This document shows, piece by piece, positions 11,009 through 20,601 of a stretch of DNA of 64,000 nt. Each line of letters opens with the position of its first letter. Within the stretch, counting starts at the first letter, position 1. Source of the DNA: Alentia gelatinosa (lineage: Eukaryota; Annelida; Polychaeta; Phyllodocida; Polynoidae). Both the position numbers and the translations under genes were made by a program. A model generated the notes under the pieces. The model had not been told where the DNA came from. It worked only from the letters and a program-made list of their open reading frames with translations, and searched no databases. Location of the stretch: positions 43,421,718 to 43,485,717 of the forward strand of contig OX465590.1 in NCBI GenBank assembly GCA_950022655.1. The letters run 5' to 3'.

Positions 11009-12910
11009 ATGAATGACAAAGCAGAAAGCACTGAACATCGCCCAACCACGCCGTGTGCTACAATGGACATGGATATGTTACCAAATGAAACAGATGAGAG
11101 TAGGAAAAGAATAAGATCTACCCAGTCGACTCCGGGAACTGATCAATCACCATCGATACAGTTGCAGAAGAGAAATAAACCGGAAAATATACTTGATGAT
11201 GAAAATGTCCAAACATTAGATACTCCTGCTACGAAGCGAGATTTCAATGATCTAAAGGAGTGTATTGTCGGTAATATAAAGGTCCAAGCTGAACGGATAG
11301 ACGCTCTGGATACCAAGTTGCAAAATCTCAGTGTTAAAACAGCAGCGACTATTGACTCGGTGAATTCTGACTTGCTTGTACTAGAAAGTAAGGTAGATAA
11401 AACAGAAAGCGATCAAATAATGACGGCAGGTGATATCAGAAAAGAAATCAGAGAGCTGAACATGAAACTGGATGCATTGACACGTAAGGTAGAAGAACGA
11501 AAAGGTAACTTAGAAAGCAAATCAAATGACAGTAATCCTAGTACATGTGATGATGCAACAAGATACTATTTTTCAGATAAAACCAGAAATGTTGTGGTAA
11601 TGGGAATGAGTATGGAATTTGACGAAGATCTGCATGGGGTCATACATTATTTATGTTCTGAGATGGGCCTATGGTTTCCACCAGGAGAAATCCTAAACGT
11701 CAGCCGTATAGTACCAAAGAGAGGAGTCCAAACGAATCGACCGCCTCCATTGCTGATTGCATGTGCTACAAAGAATGCCAGGAATAAGTTCCTGTCAAAC
11801 TCTACCAAAGCCAATTTCTCGTCGTTGGGAAGATTGAGCATTCTCCCGGATGAACCAACTTACACGCGCAAACAACGTGGTCTAATGAAAATGTTGTTTG
11901 GTTATCACACAAGAATAGGTACCCGTGTTAGTATGCAAGAGCATAGCTTAACAATTGACAACGAGGACATTCCACTAGGGGAAATGGAGAAAATCGACGA
12001 CAAACACCTCCCTGATGATCTCCGAGAAAAGCGTAAAAATGGAGAATCACTCCTGCGACCGAGCTACCAGCGAAGACAGCAAGAAAACATGGTTAAGCAG
12101 ACACAGGAAAACTTGGTAGTAACTTCCAATGTTAGTGGGGTACTGGAAAAGGATTCCACTTTGGACAAACCTGAAAGGGTAGCCCCCCTAGAAACTACAA
12201 ATGACTGGCCCGCCCTGCCGACTATGAACATGAGTACAGGTGCACGCTTGTCCCAGGTCAAACCAATTGAAAAAGAGAAATCAATGACCAATTCAACTAC
12301 GGCAACACGAGTAGAAGGGTATCGACCCAGTGATCACCCAGGTGTTACTATTGTTGATGACCTACCGGCTGCGTTTGATTCAGGTGTCTACTCTTCCCAT
12401 TGTGGTATTGTGTTCGGTGGGAGTAAAGCATATCTAAGCAATTTCTACCCGACCATAATCAAGGTGTCAGATGTGGGGAATGTCATAAACAGTGCAGTTA
12501 CATTTACTTCGTCTGAGCAAGCTTACCAATACTGCCATGCAATAACAATGGGAGATTATAAAGCAGCATTCAGTATAATGAACTCTCGAGATGCTCTCCA
12601 TGTAAAACAGATTAGTAACACCATTGTGCCAAACGAAAATGTGAATTGGGATTCCATAAAAGAAGATAGGCTGAAAATGATAATGAAGGCAAAGTTTGTA
12701 CAGCATGAGGATCTTCAGAAGCAACTATTATCAACCTTCCCGTACATGTTAGTAGAAGGAACCCTAGATCCGTACTGGGGATCCGGTGCACAACTTGAAC
12801 ACACGGTGACATGTAAAAGCTACACTGGGAGGAACAGATGCGGTCAATTGCTTTGTGATATAAGAAATGAGTTGCTTGCAAAAGCAGACCCATTACCACG
12901 TAACGGCTGA
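11009..12910 (+). CDS. LINE ORF1: coiled coil, RNA-binding-like region, C-terminal NADAR domain
   Basis: 633 residues from the first ATG (11009); an in-frame GTG lies at 11000. The N-terminus is polar and basic ('RKRIRSTQST'). Residues ~75-165 are heptad-like and coiled-coil-prone. Residues ~190-310 ('NVVVMGMSMEF', 'PPPLLIACATKNARNKFL') resemble the RRM-like part of LINE ORF1 proteins, which bind element RNA. The C-terminal ~160 residues form a NADAR (YbiA-like) domain: 'LSNFYP' 476-481, 'SSEQAYQ' 501-507, 'KAKF', 'DPYWGSG' from 587 and a final 'GRNRCGQLL..IRNEL'. The conserved Glu (503) and the D..W pair (587, 590) are kept. NADAR enzymes hydrolyse N-linked ADP-ribose, including from guanine. 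ORF2 starts 23 nt downstream. Confidence 0.85.
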   Translation: MNDKAESTEHRPTTPCATMDMDMLPNETDESRKRIRSTQSTPGTDQSPSIQLQKRNKPENILDDENVQTLDTPATKRDFNDLKECIVGNIKVQAERIDALDTKLQNLSVKTAATIDSVNSDLLVLESKVDKTESDQIMTAGDIRKEIRELNMKLDALTRKVEERKGNLESKSNDSNPSTCDDATRYYFSDKTRNVVVMGMSMEFDEDLHGVIHYLCSEMGLWFPPGEILNVSRIVPKRGVQTNRPPPLLIACATKNARNKFLSNSTKANFSSLGRLSILPDEPTYTRKQRGLMKMLFGYHTRIGTRVSMQEHSLTIDNEDIPLGEMEKIDDKHLPDDLREKRKNGESLLRPSYQRRQQENMVKQTQENLVVTSNVSGVLEKDSTLDKPERVAPLETTNDWPALPTMNMSTGARLSQVKPIEKEKSMTNSTTATRVEGYRPSDHPGVTIVDDLPAAFDSGVYSSHCGIVFGGSKAYLSNFYPTIIKVSDVGNVINSAVTFTSSEQAYQYCHAITMGDYKAAFSIMNSRDALHVKQISNTIVPNENVNWDSIKEDRLKMIMKAKFVQHEDLQKQLLSTFPYMLVEGTLDPYWGSGAQLEHTVTCKSYTGRNRCGQLLCDIRNELLAKADPLPRNG

Positions 12911-12933
12911 AGTGACTATACGTAACCCCAGAA

Positions 12934-13599
12934 ATGAATTGCCAGGACTTGCATTATGTTGTAGTAGGAGATTCGAGAGCTCGCCACATGGACTACCTAT
13001 TGTCAAAAAAACGTAATGATACAACTGTGCTTTATTACCCCGGTGCCAAAATAAGTCAACTGACTAGGAATGCTGTGAAGGAGATACGAAATGCTGCTAG
13101 ATATGGAGTGAGGTACCAAGCCCTATATATCATCGGTGGTACTAATGACATAACAGAGAGGCTGCATCAAAAACCACCAGTAGTAAAGATACGCGAGGGA
13201 GAGGATATCGATATAATAACTGATGTTGATAATGCTTATCGTGATTTGAAACTAGCTGTCAAAGCAGCTGCAGGCCACTGCAAAGTTGTGATTGCGTCGG
13301 TATACAGTATTGATCTCCAAGTATCAAATAAAATGAAGACCAGGCATGTTGACCAGTTTCGCCTCAACGGGATAATAAAGTCGGTGAATGAGCGGATTAG
13401 AGATGTCAATTCGGAGAGTGGAGTGATAACTGCATATATATGCAGGGAGGTGCAGAAGAACGTACCTGGAAAAGCCACAAGATATCAACACGGAAAATTG
13501 TATGATGAAATCCACCCCTTTTATGGGGTACAAATAGCCATGACCGATGTATTGAGTGCAGCCATAGATAAAAACATCCGACGACACTTACATAATTGA
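12934..13599 (+). CDS. LINE ORF2: stand-alone SGNH/GDSL-type hydrolase
   Basis: 221 residues. All four SGNH blocks are visible: 'VVVGDSRAR' with nucleophile Ser14, 'YPGAKIS' (oxyanion Gly), 'IIGGTNDIT' with Asn71, and 'LYDEIHPFY' with Asp191 and His194. This is a complete catalytic set for an esterase/acyl-hydrolase. No signal peptide or membrane segment is seen, so the product is probably intracellular. In some CR1-like LINEs an esterase is fused inside ORF1; here it is its own ORF placed 23 nt after the ORF1 stop, suggesting termination-reinitiation. The substrate is unknown. The intact triad in two diverged copies argues for selection on catalysis. Confidence 0.85.
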   Translation: MNCQDLHYVVVGDSRARHMDYLLSKKRNDTTVLYYPGAKISQLTRNAVKEIRNAARYGVRYQALYIIGGTNDITERLHQKPPVVKIREGEDIDIITDVDNAYRDLKLAVKAAAGHCKVVIASVYSIDLQVSNKMKTRHVDQFRLNGIIKSVNERIRDVNSESGVITAYICREVQKNVPGKATRYQHGKLYDEIHPFYGVQIAMTDVLSAAIDKNIRRHLHN

Positions 13600-13664
13600 T
13601 ATATGCCTAGAATGATCAATTAGTATGGCAGCCAATTAACAGTGCTATATATACAAATCAGCAT

Positions 13665-14246
13665 GTGATCGTTAGATCATATACCCTACGTTATCGGTAT
13701 AAACGTAGTACATAGTGATCGATAGATCATTAAAAGGCATATAATCAAAGACTATTGGACACCGGAGTGATCGGTAGATCATCCCACTAAAGAATAAGAA
13801 TAAGCAAATTTAGATATTATACTTCAGTGTGATTGTCAGATCATCAATGTATATATATGTTCCGTGTATAAATTATATGTATTCCAATAATAAGGACACA
13901 CCCGAGTAATTACTAGTATTACCATAAAATGGTAGAAATTCACTATATCATAAAAATAGAACTTATCCGTATATAGATGCCTCCCTGTGATCGTCAGATC
14001 ATAGTTTTCGCTACGCTGTGATCGTTAGATCATAACATAGTTGGTCAAGATGATGATATGTGCTTGAATAACTTGAGGTGATACTAAAAATTTTAATAAT
14101 GTATTATGGCGGTTGAGATTAATCTATCTAACCAATAAATAGGAAAAAGGATTATAAACTACTGAATTGGAATTTGCGTATCTACTGGTTTTTCAGGTTT
14201 ATGTGATGTTTATTGGAAAAGGGCGACTTGGTGATCGTTAGATCAC
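13665..14246 (+). repeat. Seven-copy hairpin motif array in ORF2-ORF3 spacer
   Basis: Seven copies of GTGATCGNYAGATCAT at 13665, 13715, 13767, 13829, 13988, 14019 and 14231. Each is an inverted repeat TGATC/GATCA around a four-base loop: GTTA, GATA, GGTA, GTCA, GTCA, GTTA, GTTA. The copy at 13829 has one changed stem base (TGATT) and the last ends in C. Spacing is irregular (31-212 bp) and the intervening sequence is not repeated, so this is not a simple tandem array. In RNA each copy would form a 5-bp hairpin with a GNYA loop. It fills the 983-nt gap between the SGNH ORF and EN-RT ORF. Confidence 0.85.
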
Positions 14247-14582
14247 TGACATCATATCAAATTGTATAAAGATGAAAATAACGAAAGGAGAGATATCAAA
14301 TATAAATAGAATTGCAATGGAAGACATACTATATTGCGCTGGTAGTGTTGGTGTAGCCATGGGTGTGTCCTCGCCATTAACATTGTCGCTACTGATATAT
14401 ATAGATAGGGACATACTATTAGGATATCATCTATAATTAAAACTGTCCATTACATTGAAATATTTCGGTGTGTGGGCAGTTTTCGAATCAACCCATATAA
14501 GGCATATGGGCTGATTGTTTCTTTACTAATCCACACTACATATAAACTCATTAATTCAAATATATTATCTAAATAGAAAAGA

Positions 14583-17432
14583 ATGCCTCAACCGGATATG
14601 TTGCAAAAGGGAATCCGATTTGTTGGGCAAAACATTCGTAGATTATTTACAAAAAAAGAAGAAGCTTATGAGGCCCTTACTGGTGCACATTATGTTTGTA
14701 TAAGTGAAACCCTCCTGCATAACATGTATGATGATATGATGCTGAACTGGAATGGATACCGTCTATATAGGTTAGATCGAATTACAAGTAGTTGGGGGGG
14801 TGTATGCTGTTATGTTGCAAATGAGCTTGCGAACTATACATATAAAGAAGAAAACCTAAGTATAACAAATGATGAATATGAAATACTCGTACTATTGACT
14901 AATAAACCCGGACTTAGAAAATTAGCGATAATAACATGTTATAAGCCACCGCCAAAGTCAGCATCAAATTTTTATAATAAACTAGAAGAAATAATTAATG
15001 CCCCAGAAATAAGTACACGAGAACTATGGATAATAGGCGATGTCAATGTGGATGCCAAGAAAACAGATAGTAATGAATATAAATTAATGAGAAGTTTCTG
15101 TAGAAATGTAGGAGTAAAGCAACTCATAGAGGAAACAACAAGGCCTAACCCCAATGGGGGAACTATAATTGATCACATATATACCAACAGCTATCATATC
15201 AAGGATTCAAAAGTATTAAACGAAATGATTAGTGATCATTATACTACCTTTGCAGTACGAAAACACAGTGGGAGAGTTAAAAAATCTGCCGAATTCAAAG
15301 GGAGGAGTTATAGCAAATATGATAAATTAGATCTTAATACTTACATGGAAAATGAAAACTGGGAGGTTTTCTGGAATACGAAGGATGTGAACACTCTTTG
15401 GGAAATATGGATGGAAAAACTAACTTGTTATCTCAATGCCAAATGTCCTATTAAAAGGTGTAAATACTCAGATGCAAAAGCAGCATGGATGTCGGTTAAA
15501 TTACTAAATCTAATAAAACATAGGAGAGATCTGATAAAAAGATATAAAGTAACAAAAAATAACAGTATCATGAAAGAAATAAGACGCATATCTAGATGTA
15601 TTAGAGCACAACTAAAAACTGAAAAAAGTGACTACTGTAAGCAAAAATTGGAAGAATCGCGTGGTCACCCTAAGAAATTTTGGAGTCTTATCAATGATTT
15701 GATCAATCCTGCTGCGGAAACTCAGGCATGCGTTATTGAAGTTGATGGGCAACAGGTATCCACTGATGGAATACCAGATTTCATAAATGATTTTTTCTCG
15801 AGGATTGGGTCTGTATTGTTCAATGAGTTGGATAAAACTCAGTTCGATGAGAATATACTAATGCTTAGAAACATAAATAATGCTAAATATGTTGAAGAAT
15901 ACCAGGTAGAATTCTCTTCTGAAGGAGTAATCAAAAAGGTCAAAGAACTATGTCCACATAAATCTAGTGGTATAGTCGATATTGCTTCAAGGGTGGTAAT
16001 CGATAGTATCTTATCAGCTAGTAGTCAATTTGCTTACTTATGTAATTGTTCACTAAAACTCAGTGAATTTCCGAAGTTATGGAAATGCTCAGTAGTAGTT
16101 CCAATCCCCAAAGCAGGAAATAATAGGTTGGTAGACAATTGGCGCCCGATTTCGCTGTTAACCTTGCCTAGTAAAATAATAGAGAAATTATTTCATACAA
16201 CGATATACGACTTATTAAACGAAGCTGAAGTCCTAGAAAATAATCAATATGGTTTCCGGCCTAAAAGAAGCACTGGGGATGCTATTTTCTGTTATTTAAA
16301 AGATATCTATGATGCCCGGAATAAGGGAAAATTAACTGTGTCTTGCTTTATCGACTTTCGAAAGGCATTTGACTCAATAAATCATGAATTATTAATCTTA
16401 AAACTAAACAAGATATTAAAACTGCCACCAAATATTATTAAATGGTTAACAGATTACCTACATAACCGCATGCAAAGGGTTAGAGTGAACGGACTCATTT
16501 CAAACTGTAATGATATAAATTTTGGAGTCCCACAAGGATCGGTCCTTGGACCACTTCTTTTTATATTATTTGTGAATGACCTAGGAAAATGTATTGAAAA
16601 TTCAAAGTATATCCAATATGCTGACGATGTTGTGATTTATTACTCTGATGAGAATATCGAGAGTATTGAGAAAAAGATGCAAAGCGATATCAGTAGACTA
16701 TCGACTTGGTGCTTAACTAATGGTCTTACAGTGAATATCAAGAAAACAAAAGTCATGTGTATAGGAACATCTGAAAAATTGAAGAAAATAAGAGAACCGA
16801 TTTTGAGAATGGATAATGCAAATCTGACAACATGTAAGAGATATAAGTATCTTGGTGTAATCATAGACGAAGCTTTGAGTTGGGATCCACATGTAAAGGA
16901 AATAATAAAAACTGTTCATAGTAAACTCTTTAAATTTGGTAAGGTAAGACATAGTCTTACCGATGTGGCCGCCCGAAGTGTTTATATTGGCACAATAGTG
17001 CCACACATGGAGTATTGTTCATTTATTTTTGATAGTTTCCGAAAAAAGGATTTAAACAACATAGAAAAATTAAATAATCGGGGACTACGTATATTGCTTG
17101 GACACAGAGCACGGTATAAATCAATAATTGCTATGTATAGGCTATGTAACCTCGATTCATTAGAGTATAGGAGAAAAAAACATCTACTATGTTCTATGTT
17201 CAAGTATAAAGATAAGGCTGAATGGATAGAAAATGTTGTACGAAATACTAGATCTGATGGGAAGATTTTATTCAAAATGGTAACAACCAAGGTAGCATCT
17301 GTATACAATAGCCCCTATTATAGGGGAGTAAGAATGTGGAATGGACTATCATCTGAGACCCAGCATATCAATGATAAAGATAAGTTCAAGAAATGCATCA
17401 ATGCTGATAACAGAATATCAAAGGATTTATAG
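14583..17432 (+). CDS. LINE ORF3: AP-like endonuclease plus reverse transcriptase
   Basis: 949 residues, uninterrupted. Residues 1-~240 are an exonuclease-endonuclease-phosphatase domain: 'FVGQNIRRLF', 'ISETLL', 'IIGDVNVDA' (Asp153, Asn155), 'IDHIYTN' and the catalytic 'SDH' at 217-219. It would nick target DNA for target-primed reverse transcription. The RT domain spans ~450-730: 'SVVVPIPKAG', 'NWRPISLL', 'QYGFRPKRST', 'FIDFRKAFDS' (Asp591), 'GVPQGSVLGPLLF' and 'YADD' at 679-682. A LINE-specific C-terminal region follows ('YKYLGVIIDEALSWDPH', 'IVPHMEYC'). No RNase H domain is seen. Start choice: first ATG of the open frame, shortly before the endonuclease block, with no room for another domain. 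Confidence 0.92.
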   Translation: MPQPDMLQKGIRFVGQNIRRLFTKKEEAYEALTGAHYVCISETLLHNMYDDMMLNWNGYRLYRLDRITSSWGGVCCYVANELANYTYKEENLSITNDEYEILVLLTNKPGLRKLAIITCYKPPPKSASNFYNKLEEIINAPEISTRELWIIGDVNVDAKKTDSNEYKLMRSFCRNVGVKQLIEETTRPNPNGGTIIDHIYTNSYHIKDSKVLNEMISDHYTTFAVRKHSGRVKKSAEFKGRSYSKYDKLDLNTYMENENWEVFWNTKDVNTLWEIWMEKLTCYLNAKCPIKRCKYSDAKAAWMSVKLLNLIKHRRDLIKRYKVTKNNSIMKEIRRISRCIRAQLKTEKSDYCKQKLEESRGHPKKFWSLINDLINPAAETQACVIEVDGQQVSTDGIPDFINDFFSRIGSVLFNELDKTQFDENILMLRNINNAKYVEEYQVEFSSEGVIKKVKELCPHKSSGIVDIASRVVIDSILSASSQFAYLCNCSLKLSEFPKLWKCSVVVPIPKAGNNRLVDNWRPISLLTLPSKIIEKLFHTTIYDLLNEAEVLENNQYGFRPKRSTGDAIFCYLKDIYDARNKGKLTVSCFIDFRKAFDSINHELLILKLNKILKLPPNIIKWLTDYLHNRMQRVRVNGLISNCNDINFGVPQGSVLGPLLFILFVNDLGKCIENSKYIQYADDVVIYYSDENIESIEKKMQSDISRLSTWCLTNGLTVNIKKTKVMCIGTSEKLKKIREPILRMDNANLTTCKRYKYLGVIIDEALSWDPHVKEIIKTVHSKLFKFGKVRHSLTDVAARSVYIGTIVPHMEYCSFIFDSFRKKDLNNIEKLNNRGLRILLGHRARYKSIIAMYRLCNLDSLEYRRKKHLLCSMFKYKDKAEWIENVVRNTRSDGKILFKMVTTKVASVYNSPYYRGVRMWNGLSSETQHINDKDKFKKCINADNRISKDL

Positions 17433-17656
17433 CAACGGACTATATAAGAACATTTGTAATATGATTAGAAAATAAGTAGTGACTACCAATTGTTTACAAA
17501 AATATCATCTACATCCTCATCCACTAATACATTATTTTATATTATGATTGTAAAATGTGAGTCTCAATGTAAAATGTGATACACTTATGGAGTACCTGAA
17601 AAACTCGACATTTTCGAGAGGTACTGGCAATAAAAAAAAAAAAAAAAAAAAAAAAA

Positions 17657-18491
17657 GAAGAGTTCACAAGAACAGGACTATACCACAAGACGTGCATTCC
17701 CTGGTCGCTAGGACGTATGGAGTGTTTGAGGAAACAGACGCCTCAATATGAAACAAGGCTGGGAATAAAGTCCACTACTTCTCGTCTTATCTTATCTTCT
17801 CTCTTCAACTTCTGAGGTCAAGATACTACTTGATCCTGAAGAATTTTATATTGAGGAAATAAGTACTGTGATTGTCAAGGACAGTCCATAATGTCCATAA
17901 GAGATAGAAACAGAAATATACACACATAGAATTGCATATTTACAAGACATTCACCTTCTTTTTGTTTTGATTTCCATGTAATCCAATTGCGTCAAACGGT
18001 ACCATATTACTCATCAGGTAAACTAGGTTATAATATTTACTCAACCACATTGATTTATGAAGGAATATCAGATTGATTGACAACCTGATTTCTTTTAAAA
18101 GTCACTGAAAACTCAGGTATTACAGTATTTGTTTTAGTTGTGAAATAGCTATGAAAAGACTCTGCAAGATCAATATATATGTTCTTGTTGTTTTGATAAT
18201 GATGGACCTGACCAGTGTAAGATGTTCATACTGAATGAGACAAACTGGGATGTGGGGAACTACACGACATGGCTCAGTGACATCACACGTATCATTATTT
18301 ACTATATACCCATGTCGTATGTAAATATGCACCGTTTTGGCATATGACATAAAAATACTGTACAGACCACTGGTCCGTAAACTAAAGTACGGACCACCTA
18401 GCCATACACATTTATTAAAATTTTGGTTGTTAAGAAAATTAAATTGATTTTTTTTTTAAATTTCGGGTATATAGTAAATATATAATGTCCA
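17657..18491. other. non-coding flank
   Basis: AT-rich sequence with no recognised gene or element. It starts immediately after the LINE poly(A) run. Confidence 0.4.
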
Positions 18492-18615
18492 ACCATGCTT
18501 GTACAAGTCACAGAACTCGATGCTAATTTACCGTTTGTACGAAACTCGGCGTAAATGCCTCGGTCCATACAAACCGTAAATTATCATCTCGTTCTGTGAC
18601 TTGTACAGCATGGTC
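18492..18615. repeat. foldback element
   Basis: Arms of ~50 bp: 'ACCATGCTTGTACAAGTCAC' with 'TAATTTACCGTTTGTA' on the left is matched in reverse by 'TACAAACCGTAAATTAT' and 'GTGACTTGTACAGCATGGT' on the right. The small loop is near 18545-18565. Confidence 0.7.
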
Positions 18616-19200
18616 AGGATGTTCTATATAAAAACGTATCAGTCTGAGCAGTGCCATACACTGCCATTCCATATATATTTAATATGGCACTCCCGGAACT
18701 ATTTATGCCAGATGTGACAGGAGAGATCGTCGGCCATTTTGTCCTTCTTTGATAAACTAAATTCATATGGCTGAATCACAGTAGAATTCTGAAAAAGGAA
18801 ACTGAAAATAACTGAAATGGCATGGAAAACGAGTTAGAAATGTTAAGCATATGGGACAAAAAATACCAGGGGTGAGATAAAGGTCTCAAACCTATGCGGG
18901 AACCAGTATAAATGACAAGGTCAGTCAAAGACATAACCTTGACGTATAGAGATGGTCAAGTGTGAATGATGTGCACCTGCAACCAGGCATTCTTCTCAGA
19001 GTTACTGAGCCGAGGAGTGGGCTGTTGTCATTTAAAGGTAAACATGAATAATGAAATGAGTGGTAGGCGAAGCTTGTCACTAATATATCTCTGGAAACTG
19101 ATTATGTATTGTCTCTTGGGCCAAGTGGTCGCTGGGAGGGGTAGAAGTGAGTAAGATGTAGTTAGGTAAGCTATCCCTCGTTGGGCTGTGGAAAACTGTA

Positions 19201-20194
19201 TAAAGCCAATAAGATACCGACCCGACGGCTGTGCTCGATTCTACCTTTCCCCGACGGATCCGTTGGGTCTATGACAATCTGCATCAATCGGGTCGGTGTA
19301 CGCACTTCACCGACTCGATTTTATTGCTTTTCCCGACGCGTCGGCCATTACTACCATGTCAGATGTGACCGACTCTCCCCGACCTTAAGATTTCGGTGTA
19401 CGCACTTTCACCGATTGTTACCGATTCTGAGTTGGCCATTTGAATAGCGATGCTACCTATCCCCTAGTCCGATTTAGAAGTTCCTTATTCCTTATTATAA
19501 ATCTGAAAACCGTTTCTCGATATCTTAATTGGATCCGAAGTTATTAAACTTTGAATTAATGTCTATGATTCCACACCAGCGGCCCGTAGCTCACCCCGGC
19601 TCGGCTCCCAGCGGCTATCTTTGATCTTATCCCAGGTAATTTACGAGGTTATAAAAGGAAACTTCGGTGTCTTATAGGCTTTAGAATGTTGAACAGTATT
19701 GTAGTGTTAAGCCTATAAGACACCGACATGTTTTCCCGATTCATCCCGACCATCGGCTCGGTGAGAGTCTGGAATAAAATGTTGATGTCTTATACCTATA
19801 AGACACCGACATGATGACTGTCCCCGATCACACTTCCCTCTTTTATAACCTCGTAAATTACCCGGGATAAGATCTATGATCGCTTGTTTCTCCCCTACAC
19901 ATCGATATAAGACACTTGTAAATCGGACTGAGGGATAGATAGCAACGCTCTTTAAATGGCATGCTCAGAATCGGTAACAATCGGTGAAAGTGCGTACACC
20001 GGAATCTTAAGGTCGGGCAGAGTCGGTCATATCTGACATGGTAGTAATGCCCGACGCGTCGGGAAAAGCAATAAAATCGGGTCGGTGAAGTGCGTACACC
20101 GACCCGATTGATGCAGATTGTCACAGACCCGACGGATCCGTCGGGCAAAGGTAGAATCGGGCACAGCGGTCGGGTCGGTGTCTTATAGGCTTTA
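19201..20194. mobile_element. Large inverted-repeat MITE with a second foldback nested in its centre
   Basis: Ends TAAAGCCAATAAGATACCGA (left) and its near-complement TCTTATAGGCTTTA (right). The arms, ~19201-19485 and ~19921-20194, are inverted copies sharing 'CCCGACGCGTCGG', 'GGTGTACGCACTT' and 'TGATGCAGATTGTCA'. Between them lies another inverted pair, 19619-19668 versus 19840-19880 ('GATCTTATCCCAGGTAATTT', 'ACGAGGTTATAAAAG'). A further copy of one arm is at 39447-39682. Open frames over the arms are repeat-derived. Confidence 0.75.
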
Positions 20195-20601
20195 GTCGCA
20201 GACCCCACTATACGAACAATTCCGGAATGTGCAGACTTTTCCTGATCCCTCTTCATTGAGAGATTCGGTGAGAAGTCCCTGTAGTTGGTAATACAACAGC
20301 GATGTTGCATATGTATAATTAACCAGTCATGAATAACAGAGTTACTATCCAATGATATCTCAAATGTCGGATATCAAAAGTATTGTTCAAGATACACTAA
20401 TCTCATCTCTAATATTCTGACTGGTATTTGATATCGAAGGTATATCTAGCTCATGCCAACCCGCATTCAAATATAATACATGTGCACATGTTATCAGAAA
20501 GACCAAAATGGTTTCGCACAGAATATCATATATCAGTATTTGTCTGGGGGATCCTCCCACTCTTTTAGATCACATCCTTTGTAGATGATGTAGGAAACAA
20601 A

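Larger units (their letters stand above)
10790..17656 (+). mobile_element. Full-length three-ORF non-LTR retrotransposon (CR1-like)
   Basis: Three uninterrupted ORFs on one strand (11009-12910, 12934-13599, 14583-17432) are followed by a ~200 bp 3' region and a 25-base A run at 17632-17656 overlapping an AATAAA signal. The presumed 5' end, near the GC-richer 'GTTGGAGGCGATGGTGGGG' at ~10793, is a guess and no clear target-site duplication was found. All endonuclease and RT motifs are present, so the copy may be recent or active. The arrangement (NADAR in ORF1, separate SGNH hydrolase, EN-RT) matches the diverged element at 57.8-63.6 kb. Confidence 0.85.

Noticed and set aside
19181..20352. Long open frames on both strands at 19.2-20.3 kb
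   Set aside because: They follow the arms of an inverted-repeat MITE, and the same frame recurs at 39.4-39.6 kb with the repeat.
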